Shown here: one piece after another, positions 11,740-24,611 of the stretch
How positions within the stretch are numbered: position 1 is the first letter of the stretch
How the letters are laid out: each line of letters starts with the position of its first letter
Assembly (NCBI GenBank): GCA_003118195.1
Contig: BEXV01000153.1
Location: 272,306 to 336,305 of the forward strand
From: Hemicentrotus pulcherrimus
Lineage: Eukaryota > Echinodermata > Echinoidea > Camarodonta > Strongylocentrotidae
DNA length: 64,000 nt
Reading direction: 5' to 3'
The notes under the pieces: model-generated
The model's database searches: none
Told to the model about the DNA's origin: nothing
The model's input: the letters and a program-made list of their open reading frames with translations, nothing else
Position numbers and translations under genes: made by a program

Positions 11740-11966
11740 ATAAAGAGAGAGATAGCAATGATGGAGAGAAAGATAGACGGGGATAGAGAAGAGAGTGAGA
11801 GAGAAAAGTTTTTTTAAAAAGGAGAAAGAGAGGAATTATTATTCGTCACTGGGGGACTTTATAGGAGACAAAGAACGATGGAAAAAGTAATATATAGAGA
11901 GAGAGAGAGATAGGGAGAGAGAGAAACAGAAAGAGAGAGAGAGAGGGAGAGAGAGAGAGAAAGGGG
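11740..11966. repeat. Purine-rich tract with (GA)n cores
   Basis: Almost all purine on the plus strand, with pure GA runs at about 11897..11910 and 11932..11961. Such mirror-like purine tracts can form triplex DNA. The S/L/F-rich open frames on the minus strand are translations of it. Confidence 0.9.
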
Positions 11967-12795
11967 AAACAGCGATTGGAAGAGACTGATAGGAAAGAAT
12001 GATGAGTAGAGAAACGAGTGAAATAATTTGATAAAGGACTTTTTTTCCCAAAACCAGGCGTTTGATAGTTAATCAAAATATTTAGTTATTTCAAATCAAA
12101 GGTTAGTTAAACCCCAATAGCAGATAGGTAGATTATATTGTTAATTCAAGGTGTCATTTCATAAAGGTCTAATGCATTCCAGTCAAATATCAAGCTATAG
12201 TTATGATACAAGATCGGTATGAATCGGATTAAAGCTTTGCTGCAGTTCATACCCTGGAAAATAGAATTCAAAAGAATTTAGCACTATTATGATAACAAAT
12301 CAGTTGGTAACTCCAGTTCAGAAACCTTCTTCAACACTGAACCTCTCTAGAGGCCATTGGTTCCATTCAGAATTTCCGCTAATGATGATAGTGATTGTGA
12401 GCTAGAAATAATAAAATGAGCAAGACGCCAAAACCGTTAAATGCCATTATAGTTAATGCATTTACCTTTATGACGTCATACTATTCATAACGTGGATTTT
12501 CATGGATTCATACATTAATTCCAGTAATTGTGGTATCAATGCATTCAGCGCTACCATAAATAACAAGCGATGAACTAATTTGACTGGAATCTTTTATCAA
12601 TTGTTGAAATGTTATCCAATGATTTATCCTACAGCCAGGCATGAACATCAAATTTGGTATTGTACGGCAAAAACAGTAGGAAGAGTATATCTCTCTTTTG
12701 TACCTCGTATACAACAATCATTACATTAAATTTTTCCTAAATGAAATTTCTAGAACTCGGGCAAAAATGTTGCTTTATTTAGATTTTAAAGAACA
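11967..12795. other. No gene seen
   Basis: Short unsupported frames and no recognisable repeat. Confidence 0.5.
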
Positions 12796-13109
12796 GGGGG
12801 ATGTTTCACAAAGATCCTTAGTTGAACTTATCTCTAAGTTGGATTTAAAAATTATAGAGAGCCATTTGTAGCCATAAAATAGAATATATAAAAAAAGTGA
12901 AGATTCAAATATTTTTGACTTTTCATGACTTTCACATCAAGAACATGAAATTTCTCATGATAATTGAAAATTTGAATGATTTGAATCAACATTTTATTCC
13001 TTTTAAAATAATTTTAGAAAAATATTGTCAAAGGTGCTAACTGCTTTCCATAATTATTAGGTCCAACTTAGAAATAAGTTCAACTTAGGATTTTTTTAAA
13101 ACACCCCCC
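12796..13109. mobile_element. MITE with 48-bp terminal inverted repeats
   Basis: The left arm (12796..12843) begins GGGGGATGTTTC and ends CTAAGTTGGA. The right arm (13062..13109) is its inverted copy with 6 mismatches in 48. Total length is 314 bp, with an AT-rich non-coding centre. I cannot find a convincing target duplication: the flanks read AAAGAACA and AGGACTTT. Starting the element two bases out gives CAGGGGG, which resembles hAT ends, but no 8-bp duplication supports that. Confidence 0.8.
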
Positions 13110-13304
13110 AGGACTTTGGAATAAAATCGAACAACTCCATGAAGTCAATCGCAAGCTACCTACTTTGATGACGCTTAGATCTCATGCTAGCTGGATGTGG
13201 GAGGCGGAGCGTAATAATTCAACATACTCTACAAACACCAAACCGGTCGAGTGATATCTGCTTTCTCATATCCTCAACACGATATGTACATGTACATACA
13301 TAAA

Positions 13305-13362
13305 TACATATTTATATTTATATAGCGTCTTTACATAAACATGCTCAAAGCGCTTTACATTA
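13305..13362 (-). repeat. SINE/LINE 3' tail fragment
   Basis: Read on the minus strand this gives GTAAAGCGCTTTGAGCATG and then GACGCTATATAAATATAAAT, the kind of tail also seen at the end of the SINE copy at 36632..37004. The SINE body is not recognisable next to it. Confidence 0.55.
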
Positions 13363-13435
13363 GTAAATAAAACAGAATAATTATTTTGCTCTCCGAAACA
13401 CTGTAAATTTGTTGTGTAAAGCTGTGTAGAGCGTT

Positions 13436-13455
13436 TTATCCAGGATCCTGGATAA
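13436..13455. other. 20-bp perfect palindrome
   Basis: TTATCCAGGATCCTGGATAA reads the same on both strands, with no central spacer. The flanks do not extend it. Confidence 0.9.
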
Positions 13456-15282
13456 CATTTTAAAGCGGCAAGCACGAAGAAGCAAAGCGACCGACCTTCA
13501 GACATTTTAGTTTTTTGTTTTTTTTTACCCATAAAAGATGATGAATTGATGTAATTATATTTTGAAATGGGCTCGAAATAATGGAGAGATTAGTACAGCC
13601 GATGCACTGGACTTTAATAAACGAATTAAGCGTTTACAATGGTCGCATTCATTTTTATTAAATGCTACCTTATTCTGAAATGAGAAACTATACCTTTACC
13701 TTCAATAAGCAAGGAAACAAAAATTTTGTCCCCCTCATTTTAATTTATTTCTAAAAAAAATTAACTTGCACTTGAGTTTGGACACAAATATTGAATATAC
13801 AAGAAAAAGGGACACACAAGGGGAGACAATACTGTAATCTTCACCAATAGCGAAATAAAAGGGGTGGTGTGGCGCCCTATTTTCTTTCTTTTTTCTGGCT
13901 TTGATTGTTTATTAATATATTCATTAATTAGTTTATTTCATTTATCAAATCATTTAATGGTTTATTTTATTCCTTTTATGAATGTATCTTCTTATTCATT
14001 AATTTATCAACATATTTTTCTGTAGTTAGCGGTTGTATTAACTCCATGAATAACAATAAGAAAGAAACAAAAGTGAAAAAATGCATTGCTTTAGAATGGT
14101 GTCAAATGGATATTAAACAATTTTTAAAAAAGTAAGTTTATGTAGGGTGAAAGTTAAAGGTTGAACTCCACAGTAATGAAAACGAATAATAGGCAATGCT
14201 CATTATAGCGGTACTGTGATACAATATCAAACCCTAGACTTTCAACCACAAACATGGATTCGTTGTCGTTTAGGCGCCTATTACATTCTGACCAAGACAT
14301 AAAACGTATTCTATTTCAAGTTGTTATTTGATGATAGTTGCATAAATTAAAATGTCACTAATTTTCACTTTTTTTGAAATCCACGAACTTTAGTAGAAAT
14401 GATAGTAGGCATTAAGTCAAAACTATAAATATTTTACTTTCGAGATTCCTGTCTATTTGTATTTCTGTGGGTAAATTGTATTTAATCTCATAGATATAGA
14501 ATATTTGCTTTTAAAAGGAATATATATTTCAGTCATCTTCAAATAGTACGAAGTTCATACAAAAATTATCGATGGCACCACAATTGGTATCGATATCTCG
14601 TGCACAATCATATTTGGTCGTCTGCTAAACAAGATTATATGGCATGCTTCACGAAGACAGGTGATTCTCATCCAACCAAAGGAAATTCATTATCGATCGA
14701 GCAAGCCGAGAGGAATAGATATTCCGTCGGAATTTGCTGAGACTTTTTTTATCATCCTCATTTTCTTGTTCCTTATTGCTCTTCCTTCTTTCCTCCAACT
14801 TTAATGTTATCGGTAACAGAAAGAGGAGTGTGTTTTAAGGAGGGAAGGTTTGCACGCTAGACTGGGTTCTTTAAATACGCTGACTTGGAGACGAAATTCA
14901 ATTCCAAACAAAACCCGTGTGGGCGGTAAAACTGTATGTACATGTATGTGTATACCAAGAGAGATGGGGAGAGAGAAAAAGGGGATTGAAATGAAAGTGG
15001 AGTTAATATATGACATGACATGCAAATAATGAAAATGAAAACCCGAATGAAAAAGTAACAGATAAAGTGTCCTCGAAGTGAATGGTAGGAATGAACGAAT
15101 TTAAGGTGCTCACGGGATTTCGTTGGTTGCGAGTATACATTGATAATTCATCAAAAGGGTGAGAATTTTATCAAATGGATGTTGAAAAAGAATTGGCTGT
15201 TCCAAAAAAAATTTGAGTTGCTTTCGGAATCCTAAATCAACTGATAAGGGGGCGACCTCGGTATGGTAAATGCATATGATAT
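13456..15282. other. No gene seen
   Basis: AT-rich, with long T-rich and TTAAT-rich patches around 13900..14050. No coding or transposon signal recognised. Confidence 0.5.
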
Positions 15283-15430
15283 GTGTGGGTGTGCGTGGCT
15301 ATATGTATAGGTAATGTGACGATGAGGGAGATGACGTGTGGGTGGGGTTTGGATGGCGTGTGTGTTAACGTGCGTGAGTGTGAGTGTGAGTGTGAGGGTG
15401 AAGAGAGAGAGAGAGAGAGAGAGAGAGATG
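15283..15430. repeat. (GTGTGA)n and (GA)n microsatellite
   Basis: GT-rich sequence passes into GTGTGA units (about 15373..15400) and then pure GA (15401..15428). The frames across it on both strands are repeat translations. Confidence 0.93.
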
Positions 15431-17474
15431 GTATCATTGGTATGGAGACCACTCATGAATTTCAACAACATGACCAATGGTAGAATTTGAATAACAGATC
15501 AATTTGGTAGATAATTTTCCTACTGGCGTTTCTTAACTCAACTTTTTAAAATTCTTAAATCACTCCAAAATAATGTTTGTGAGTGTGCGTTAATTGTTTG
15601 GAATTTATCTTAGATTTTTCCACGGGTTACGGTTTTATTTTTTTATTTAATTGTTTGACCGTGACACAATAAGAATATTGTATTTTTGGTATTATCACAA
15701 ATGAAATGTGATATTCCCTTATTTTTCATTTCATTCCTTTTTCACTCATTTAAAAAAAAAAAAAACCTTCTTTGATGTATTTATTAAGACAGATTGAGAA
15801 ATGATTCAACTACTTTTCTCGAAAACGTCAACATGTTAAAGAGTATCATAAAGATCTTTCCAGCATTCTATCAATCCTGAAGATCTTAACAATACTGGTG
15901 TCGATTTACTGTCCACCCCAGTAACCCAATGTGTGTTCATAGGACCAAGAGATTTAAAAGGAGTAATAACGTTCCGCAAGAGGACCTGTTATGGTACCTC
16001 ACGGGATAAACCCGACACCTGCCTGGTTACGCTAGCTTAGAAAGTAAATGAAATGTCAAAAATCATCAGAGATCGCAGAATAGGATCTCGGACTACTTTG
16101 ATGAGATTTTCTCATTATTTCTCTAAATTATCTGCTTCTTAAGGTAATTATTCTATGGGCAATGACGCGAAGAGCTTTTTCAGATCAATTTCAAAGTCTG
16201 GTTGCCAGGATGCTATTAACCTTTTGACTTGTATCTTAGATTTATTATTTTCTTTATTATAAATACGATAGAGCTGGACAGTTAAATAAAGGACCCTAGA
16301 AGGAATTACGTTGCAAAAAATGAATCATAATTGTCGTGTGTAAATGGCTATGTAATGTAACCACGAGAAAAGAAGTATGAACGCTCCCAAACACTTACAA
16401 AATTAAGTCTTCCTTTACATGGAAAAAAAAATCATAATAACATAGAGTTGTGCTTTTATCCTATTTTAGTTAGTATTCAACTACCTAAGAAAGACATTAG
16501 TCACAATTACCTGGTGACATAAACGTATTATGATCGGGCCCTCTATTGGGAAAATCAAGAAAACACGCTTTTCAGTAATTCCCAAAATAAAGACGGCACA
16601 AGGTCCTATCCAAAGGACTAGGGAATTGGGAATGAATAGGTTACCAGTTTAGGGCACGGACTTTCTCGTCCTGAAGCCTGTATATCGCATCCCAAAGAGA
16701 ATCATTGTTTTAAATACAAATAGACACAACTTGTTTTGAGATACTAACCAAAATAAAAGCTACGAATCCAGATAAAAGTATTTTTTCGAAAATGAAAGAA
16801 GATCAAAGATCAAATACAACGTTTGCCATTAGAGCGAGAGATGCGAACAAAACGAATGTTCGACACATGTGATTATGAAGGTAATATTGATGATATTGTA
16901 AACTCAAAACACGAAATGGTCCAACACCATGAAAAGATTATCTAAAAGCAATTGGAATCGACAGTTAGACATGAAACGTAGAATTATTATAAGAATGTAT
17001 ATTCATTATCTAAAGTAAGTAAATATCTTTTATATTTTGGTTGCATCCTATCTTCCTCCAGTCATTCACTGCTTATGACAAGCACCATAAAATTATTGGA
17101 CAAAATAACAAATCTCAAAGCTGTCCGTCTTTCCAAACTGCCTAACTGAGACCATTCAATGTCCGGTCTTTTTTTTCTGAAGGGTAGTTGAACTTTCCAG
17201 GTATATAAGGCAAGTGAGTTACCTGCCACCGATGGGTGTGTAATATACCCTTTCATTAGGTTACAACAGGGTTGAGCCTTAGCAAGATGAGGTTCCGAAC
17301 ATATCGTGGGATATTTCCTTCCAAAATGAAAAAGTTAGGGTAAATGCGACTGAGTCGAAAAGGGCAATTACATAAAGAGACGATCCAGCACAAGGTACCC
17401 TAGGTAATAGCCAATGTGGCAAGCTGAGGGGACAAAACATCGCTTAGAAATAGATAGTCTAACATCAGAGGAAA
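15431..17474. other. No gene seen
   Basis: About 2 kb of AT-rich DNA with short unsupported frames. Homopolymer A runs lie near 15751 and 16421. Confidence 0.5.
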
Positions 17475-17770
17475 CGGGATGGAGGAGGAGGAGGAGGAGG
17501 AGAAGTGCACAGACGAGAGGTGAGAGTCTCAAATGATAACGTAGGCGAAGGTACAGCGAGAAGAGAAATAGAGCGAGGAGAAGACTTCGGAAGACGAAGG
17601 GTTAGGTAAAAGCAAAATTTGAAGAATCTTAAAAAGATATGGACAATGCTAAACTCGTATAGCAAAAAAAAGGAGTCGATGGAATATAAGAGATAGGGAC
17701 AGAGAGAGAGAGAGAGAGAAAAGGAGAGAGAAAGGGAGAGAGAGAGAGACGGAGAAGGGAAGAAGATAAA
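17475..17770. repeat. Purine-rich region with (GGA)n and (GA)n
   Basis: GGA repeats at 17480..17502 and GA runs at 17699..17755 lie within a mostly purine plus strand. The long S/L/P-rich minus-strand frames are its translation. Confidence 0.9.
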
Positions 17771-18480
17771 GAGTGTGTTCGTAAATATGGGAACAATGGA
17801 AGGGGAAAATAAATCGAGAGAAAATGTATGATGGAATTAGAACGAAGAGTAAAATCAAGGAGGATAGGGTTTACGAGAGGGAAACTAAGTAAAGTAACAA
17901 ACAAAAATGTTTACACAAGAAATGTTGTTTCATATCGGGGAAATTAATTATGATTAAAAAATAAGATACATGTCCCTGTAGAGAAAAGGGTAGTATGGCG
18001 ATCTCAAAGATAGTGACACTCTATATATACACTTTTACTTTGAACATCTGGTGCCTGCAAACTGCACCATGATAAATAAACACCAATGAATGGTAGCGAT
18101 GACCCATCGTCGTAATTAGTGCTGGTCTTTTTGCCAGATGCAAAGATGTTTGGCAAGAAACATCGTGAAAAGATGGAAGGAAAATTATCTTACGAACCCT
18201 GCGCGAGTCTAGCATGAAAATACTGCTAGCAAATTTACCAGTACATGTAGGTTTGATCTTGGTTTATTTGGGTTTGATTACGGAAAATACGTAGTACGCT
18301 GCGAGTATCGAGTTAAAAACATCTCTGATTCATAGACATTCTGTGATCAAATCCCCACAACCCCACTGCTTGAAACCCTAACGAGATGTTACAGTTCTTT
18401 ATGGATAGTGGTAAATGCCCCTCTCGAAATCCAATTTGCTTTTGTGATACAAAGAGTACGAAATCATATACCCAGCGAAG
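17771..18480. other. No gene seen
   Basis: Short frames only, with nothing recognised. Confidence 0.5.
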
Positions 18481-18482
18481 AT

Positions 18483-18545
18483 GCAACGTTCCCGAGACGT
18501 TCGCAAAACGTTCTGAGGGCTTGAAGCGGTTATAGAACGTTGTTT
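18483..18545. repeat. ACGTT motif array with 11-bp spacing
   Basis: ACGTT occurs at 18486, 18497 and 18508, exactly 11 bp apart, and again at 18537. The units read like degenerate copies of NNAACGTTCNN. Confidence 0.6.
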
Positions 18546-19771
18546 TATACAACTCAAGAATGTTCCTTTTGATGTTGCAATAAAACAACCATACAACGTG
18601 GTGATCTATTAATATACACGTGCATCTCTGGAAACTAGTTTAAGAATTGAAAGTATGATGCAATTAGCCTTAGGTAACAATATTCATGTTATGATAATCT
18701 CGAAGGTGATGAATAATACTGAGATCATCGAAATGTGATAAAATCTTCATCATGATATAATACATTAACGGATGTCAAGAGAATCTGAAAGGTACCTCGC
18801 AACAGTATTGAATAAAGATGTAAAACATGGCATATTCAAAGATCAGTCCAAGAACAAGTTGATTTGTCAATGTATTTTCATAATGCAGCTGTTTTCCAAA
18901 GATTTCGTGAGAATAATTTTCCTCATTCACTTTGCGTTCTGTGATCCCAATTACATGAATAGACACAAAATAAATATGTAGACTGAAGCTAAAATATACG
19001 ACAGTTTCGAAACTACGACCGCCTTTTTCTTCTTCACAACACATACCAAAGCCGGCCGAATTCGTTCAGGTAACACAATTGAAAGTATCAAATAGAGAAT
19101 ATTACTTGAATCAACCACATAAGGCTGGATAAATTCATTTTGTTTTCACACAATCAGATTATGTCATTCTCTTGGTTTCGACCATTTTGGTAAGTGGATT
19201 TGCTGAGTAATTTGAGTGTATTATTAAAGAATACGGTTTCATTCCGCGGTCTTTCTGTGGATGCAATAGAATACATGTAAATGATAGAGAAGAATGAGCC
19301 ACGATTAGATGTATGAATCGTAACGTGAACTACGATTTAACAAACCTAACATGAACTTAAAACTAAATGTCGCTAGATACGATGATGCGAAGCCTGCATC
19401 ATCTCTTATCTGATAGCGATCATCCTCACAAAGAGGGAGGGGCCACCGCTTCCCTCAAATGGGCGAGGGTTTAGAGATGCGCACGCATCTCCTTGATGAT
19501 GAGAAGGGTGGTAGCAGAGTAGGAAAAAAAACAGGAGCTCTCTGATTCCCCGCTCGGCTTATGACAACTCCACTTGCCATCAATCGCCGGCTATCAGGAA
19601 AAGAGTAGACGGATGAAATCCATCAGTGGGTTGAGAAGCATCATCAAATCTGGCATCTCGTTCTGTATCCGTCTGGTATCTTGCTGACCGCTGTCGACCA
19701 CCACTTCGGCAGATCTTCAGCGGATGACCAACGAGGAATCAAGAGAGGGTGAGAGAAAGAGAGAGCGTCTC
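18546..19771. other. No gene seen; 19380..19720 less AT-rich
   Basis: The stretch 19380..19720 is visibly richer in G and C than its surroundings and precedes the open frame at 19772..20026. It could be a regulatory element or exon sequence, but I see no splice pattern that settles it. Confidence 0.4.
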
Positions 19772-20026
19772 CTAATCAACTTTCTTTTTTCCTGGTATCC
19801 ATTCATGGATGCTAGTTTTGGAATTGAAACAGAACTCCGGTGAACTGACAGTTGGTGTTTGAAAGACAGAGGAGGGAACGCCATCTTCATCTTCAGTTGG
19901 TGGTGGTAGCTCGACTTCGAAACTGAATACGAGTTTACAGACGGTCCATTGAGAAATCGTCTCGCATTTCGCACAGGTGCCGCAGGGTTTGCTACACCCC
20001 AAAGCTTTTTCTGGTGGATTTTGGTA
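19772..20026 (-). other. Unrecognised open frame, coding-like composition
   Basis: Eighty-four codons are open between an in-frame TGA (20027..20029) and a TAG stop. The frame has no ATG near its start, so it would have to be a last exon or a remnant. Its N-terminal part holds a Cys cluster (CSKPCGTCAKC, then a further Cys), followed by an acidic Pro/Glu/Asp patch and a Ser/Pro stretch ending in GKKKVD. The region is less AT-rich than its surroundings. A CAG acceptor (CCACCAG) lies just upstream but has a poor pyrimidine tract. I do not recognise a family, and chance is quite possible. Confidence 0.2.
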
Positions 20027-20321
20027 TCAGATAAATCTATTCCAATATTTACCAGCTATTTAACTCGTTTACAGAGCAGAGGGGCATAGGGTGCAACGCT
20101 CGGAACTCTTTGCAGCCGTGGTGCTGGCAGGAACTGAAATATATTAGTTTGATTATTTTTATTGGTGGGTGGGGAGCTGTTGGGAGGAGAGAGCGTGGAT
20201 CGGAGAGGAGTTCATCTTTGGAAGAAGGCGGTGATGCTTGGTTGCAATTTACTGCAACTTAGTAAAGTCGTCAAACAGTTTTGCTACCATCGATACCAAA
20301 ATCATCATTCTTGGTATCTGT

Positions 20322-20378
20322 ACCACCATCACCACCATTGCCACTATCATCGCCGTCACCATCACCACAATCATCATA
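20322..20378. repeat. (ATC)/(ACC) microsatellite
   Basis: Imperfect CAT/CAC triplets. They make the His-rich stretch of the plus-strand frame at 20162..20473, which I do not accept as a gene. Confidence 0.85.
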
Positions 20379-20473
20379 CCGTTCGTGCTCCAGTGATTGG
20401 CGCTGATGTTCTTCTTTTAGTCCAGTTCCAAACATCACATTTTCAGGTAAGAGGCAGAAATGAGACTATTTGA

Positions 20474-22360
20474 ATACCCAATAATAGCATCTTAGCGTCA
20501 GTAAACTCTCCCTTGAATTCAACGGACTAAATCTGATTTGTCATATCAATAACTGTAACTAATCGGTAGTAAATTCTAGGATAGAATATAAGGATATCGT
20601 ATCTGCTTGATTGATGTGGTGGTATAATAAAGGTAAAACATGTTAGTTAATAAGTTGATATAACTTAGACAGGTCTTTGTCCAGTTTATAAAGAATAGAA
20701 AATATGCTTAGAGTATGGTAGATGATACCATTATCGTCGAGTATTTTGATGATCCAATGACGAATAGCCCCTTACCTCTTCGGTACATCGATTGTTGATT
20801 TGATAGTAAGATATTTCAGATTGCAATTATCAATAAAATCACATCCAGGAAGATTATTTATTGAATTTCAGTGACAAACAACTCTAAATAAAAGTGCTTG
20901 TAAAGAGATTTCGCCTGGAAGTATCAAAACATATTTTAAAAGAAATTGCCATGGAATTGCCTTCAATTGTCATGGAATCACCAATATATTTGGAAGCATG
21001 AGTCAGATATGTTTCGTTTGAGGGTGAAAAATCGAGTTTAAATATACATATTTAAACTTTTTGACGATTCTGTCTGATAGTTGCCTTGATCCATTGCTCT
21101 TAGTAGGCTAAAATGTAAAGGAATCGTTCAAAAAAAGCTTCAGGGCAAAGGATCATCGCGAAGTGTGACTTCAGAAACCTGTTTCCTGAACAAAGGTGTC
21201 GATTTAAAACTTTTGCTGATGTGCTTAACATTTTCGGTAGATTTATTAAAATCTCTCTCTGCAAGTTTTCCGATATTTTCAAATCCGTACTCATGAGTAG
21301 AATAGTGACGTAGACTGATCATATTTACTTTCAGACGGACAAATAAAATTCGATCGTGAAAAAATATCGGATATATCCAAGCCACTATTAAAGTCCAACA
21401 TAGCAAGGGCCTTGACAAAAGCATTTACTTAATTATACTTTGTAAAGTGAAATGCTCGTTTTACATATTATACGCTCACTTCTACGTGATTTTTTTGATA
21501 GCGATTTTAAAGGAAATGTCTGAAATTCAATTGCTATTTGTTTACATTTTTTTTTATTGAAACAAACTTAAGAAGATTTTTGTGATGAAGTTGGATGTCA
21601 TATATGTGGTACTCTTTTGTATCAGCTTGCGCTACTTGCTCATAATAGTCTTGCGAACGGCAAGTGGGGAATTCACTGGATTTTAGAAGTAGAGAAAACT
21701 TTGAATGTTTATGTAAGCACATATGGATCTGATTATATGTAAATCTGGTTTAAATCATAATCGGGAGAACAATATTCCCTTTCGATTCTTTTCCCGTCTT
21801 TATTTCATGGATACAGGAAAGGAAGAAATTATACAAAATAATCATATGGTTGGTGGTTTTGAAGCTTTTTTTATTTTTATCTTTCTTTTGTTTTCCTCAC
21901 ATATCTATGTATGAGTAGGATGCATGGAAACCAAGTTAATATGACTTTAGATTATGCTCTATACGCACATAATGGATGTGATTATAGCGCACAGAATAAG
22001 TAGTGCATTTGACCCTGAACCGAAGTTGAATGAAAGAGTTGTAGAAAAACACCTGTTTAACGATGTATCAGTTATAATAATTAATGTTATCTGTCAACGA
22101 CTTCCTTTTGGGGAATAAAGAATATAATTACTCTTCTAATGAGGGAAAGCGGACTCGCAGTGGAAAAGGAAGATGATTTTGCGGCGGTTTGTTTTTTCGT
22201 TTGTGTATCATTTCGGATGTGTTTGATTTTACGGATGTATGTTATTGATGAATTATTCAGTGCATCAATGTTTAATGTTACTGATTGGCGGTTTAACTCA
22301 TCCGACTTAATTACTTATTCTGATTCTATGTCTGACGCATCTCCGCCGGTGCCCCACCCT
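20474..22360. other. No gene seen
   Basis: AT-rich, with frames under 95 codons and no recognisable domain or element. Confidence 0.5.
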
Positions 22361-22362
22361 TC

Positions 22363-22372
22363 CGTCTGTCTC

Positions 22373-22403
<31 letters not shown>

Positions 22404-22428
22404 TTCCCTCTATCTATTGATCTATCTC
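22363..22428. repeat. (CTGT)n/(CT)n microsatellite
   Basis: CTGT units followed by CT repeats and a CTAT end. Confidence 0.93.
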
Positions 22429-22947
22429 TCTTCATGCTGTTAAACTCTTCCTCCCTGTCTTTCTTTTCCTCAAAAATCACTTAGCAGTTCTGTTAATTAT
22501 TGGTATACACATCTTTCTCCCCCCTTTTTCATGTTCTTGAATTTTACAGTCTATCTTGTTGTTTTATATGAAACAAAATAATTGGGTCATATCATACTTA
22601 TACCAATTATTCACGTCAATTGTACAAAGAAGTGAGAATCCATGTCAATGCGTAAATTCTCGATCGTAATCGTCTCGGTAGTTTTCAAATTGCACTCTGC
22701 ATTGATATTATCTCTCTAGTTATTTCCATTAAAATCATATCACCAGCAGGTGATCACGGTGTAAGATAAAGAAATATCTAGGCTTTTACCTGGAAACTAG
22801 ATATGCTCAGTTAGTTTTGCGTAAATATGGAATTGAATACGACTTAAGACAAGCAGGATAGCCGATATGGAGATGGGAAAGACGGAGAGGAGACATGCCT
22901 TAGTAGTGAAGTTTGATCTCTCTTAAGATGTGGCTCGATTTTTTTTT
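22429..22947. other. No gene seen
   Basis: Nothing recognised. Confidence 0.5.
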
Positions 22948-23094
22948 CACCCCCCCCCCCTCTCCCTCTCTCTGTCTGTCTGTCTGTCACTTGTTCTACA
23001 ATTCTCTCTCCTTCCGTCTATCTATATATCTCGTATCTATATATCTATCTGTATCTTCCTCTACGACCTCCTCTCTCTCTCTCTTTTTTCTCTC
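22948..23094. repeat. Long pyrimidine tract: C run, (CTGT)n, (CTAT)n, (CT)n
   Basis: It starts with a run of about 11 C and continues nearly all pyrimidine for about 145 bases. Two long frames across it are artefacts of the repeat. Confidence 0.93.
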
Positions 23095-23215
23095 TACGTT
23101 GAACCTTTGCAAAGGACATGGTCACTGTTCTCTACTCGTTAACAAGTATCCTTTCTTCAACGCTGTTATGAGATGGATGAACCAAGTCCAATGCATGTTC
23201 GTAATTCACAATGTA
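23095..23215 (+). repeat. CT-associated dispersed repeat, copy A
   Basis: Shares GGACATGGTCA.TGTTCTCTAC, then a variable part, then ATGAGATGGATGAAC.AAGTCC and GCATGT with 26038..26156. Both copies follow directly on a CT-rich tract. No coding meaning is apparent. Confidence 0.75.
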
Positions 23216-24611
23216 AACAAGAAAAATGAATACGACTATGATAGATGAGCGGTTGGTTTTGTTTTCACTAGACCCAGACGGTTTCGCTAGGTCAGACTGC
23301 GATCTGTGATTGGCAAATAGTTCTCCAATATTTTTGTTAAACAAATTTTCGATTTTGAACGAGACAGACGTATACTAGTAACTTAAAGGCGCCCGATGTT
23401 ATGATAGATGATTTCGAATTTTCGCGGAGTGGGATATAGCTATGAGTTAGTGACTAGTTCCCCTATACCCCTCCCTTTCCCACTCCACATTAAACAAAAT
23501 TGAGGGTCTTTTACTACTTGGTAAAAAGTTATTCACTTTCGTCACGACTTTTTCACGTACTGAATGAGTTGTTTGACCAAACACACAATTATGTAAATAA
23601 CAAAAACATATTACTAACATAAAGCAAAAACATACATGTTTGCCTGCATTGAATGGCACTAATATAGATTTCCACAAGTATTTGTTCTATATCTCATTGT
23701 CTTTGGTGCCTCGATCAGCCCCGATCTACAAGTTAATTTGTTTATTAATCAGTTCTCTCATATTCCAATCCTCTTAACCGAGTCATCTGCAGTCTTTTGA
23801 ATACACTATGAATTATGTTTGCTCTTGGAGTATTGCAAAATTTCTTCACCATCCGAATTGACGTTTGCCTTTAAATTTCTCCATCCAGTCGTTAGTAATA
23901 CTTGAGTCTTCGGCAGCTGATCCGGCCAAGCAGTCAGAGAAAATGTACGATGCTTGTCTAAACGCGGAATACTCCTATTTTCAAACTTGACCCCCACAAC
24001 CCTGCCCCATTACCGCTCCTAACTTCATTACGCGACGTTAGCTTTTGAATCCAAGCCTGGAAACCGTATTCGGTCCTTCTTTTTCTTTTTTTTTCTTTTT
24101 TTTGCTTGAAAGAAACGAACAAAAGCGACTGCCAAAACCCATGAATGTGATTCTAACTTTGTTTTCAGAATTACATTATAGCTGGAAAAACACAACCAGC
24201 ACCTCTGTGATTCAAATGACAAGAACCTCTATTGCATTGAGACGTACCATGGGTGGCCCCTTTATTTTTGTTAGCCGGGATGATAATTTATGTCTGAATT
24301 GTATGTGGAAAAGAGGAATTGGCCTACCTTTCAGTCATATGAGCATGTATTCTTTCAAAGGGAAATTATCATTGAGCCATTTTTAGAACACTTCTCAGAC
24401 ATGATAGCGTCCTATCTCGAGAAAAACACCCGCCCAAAACACGTATATTTTCATATAAGAATAGGCTAACTTCCCTGAATTTCATTGTCAACATGTGACG
24501 TCATTCCATAAAATACAGAGCAGATGTATATAATGACCTCCTGTAGTTTAAATGAATCTTTAATGGAGTTTCAAAAGTAAACCAGGAAGGCTAAAAACGC
24601 CATGTTGTGCA
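23216..24611. other. No gene seen
   Basis: Short frames. A T-rich run near 24077..24105 is the only low-complexity patch. Confidence 0.5.

Noticed and set aside
20162..20473. 103-codon His-rich frame
   Set aside because: It has no ATG at its stated start, and the His run is the translation of ATC/ACC triplets. A CAG followed by GTAAGA near 20446 is present but without a good upstream exon border.
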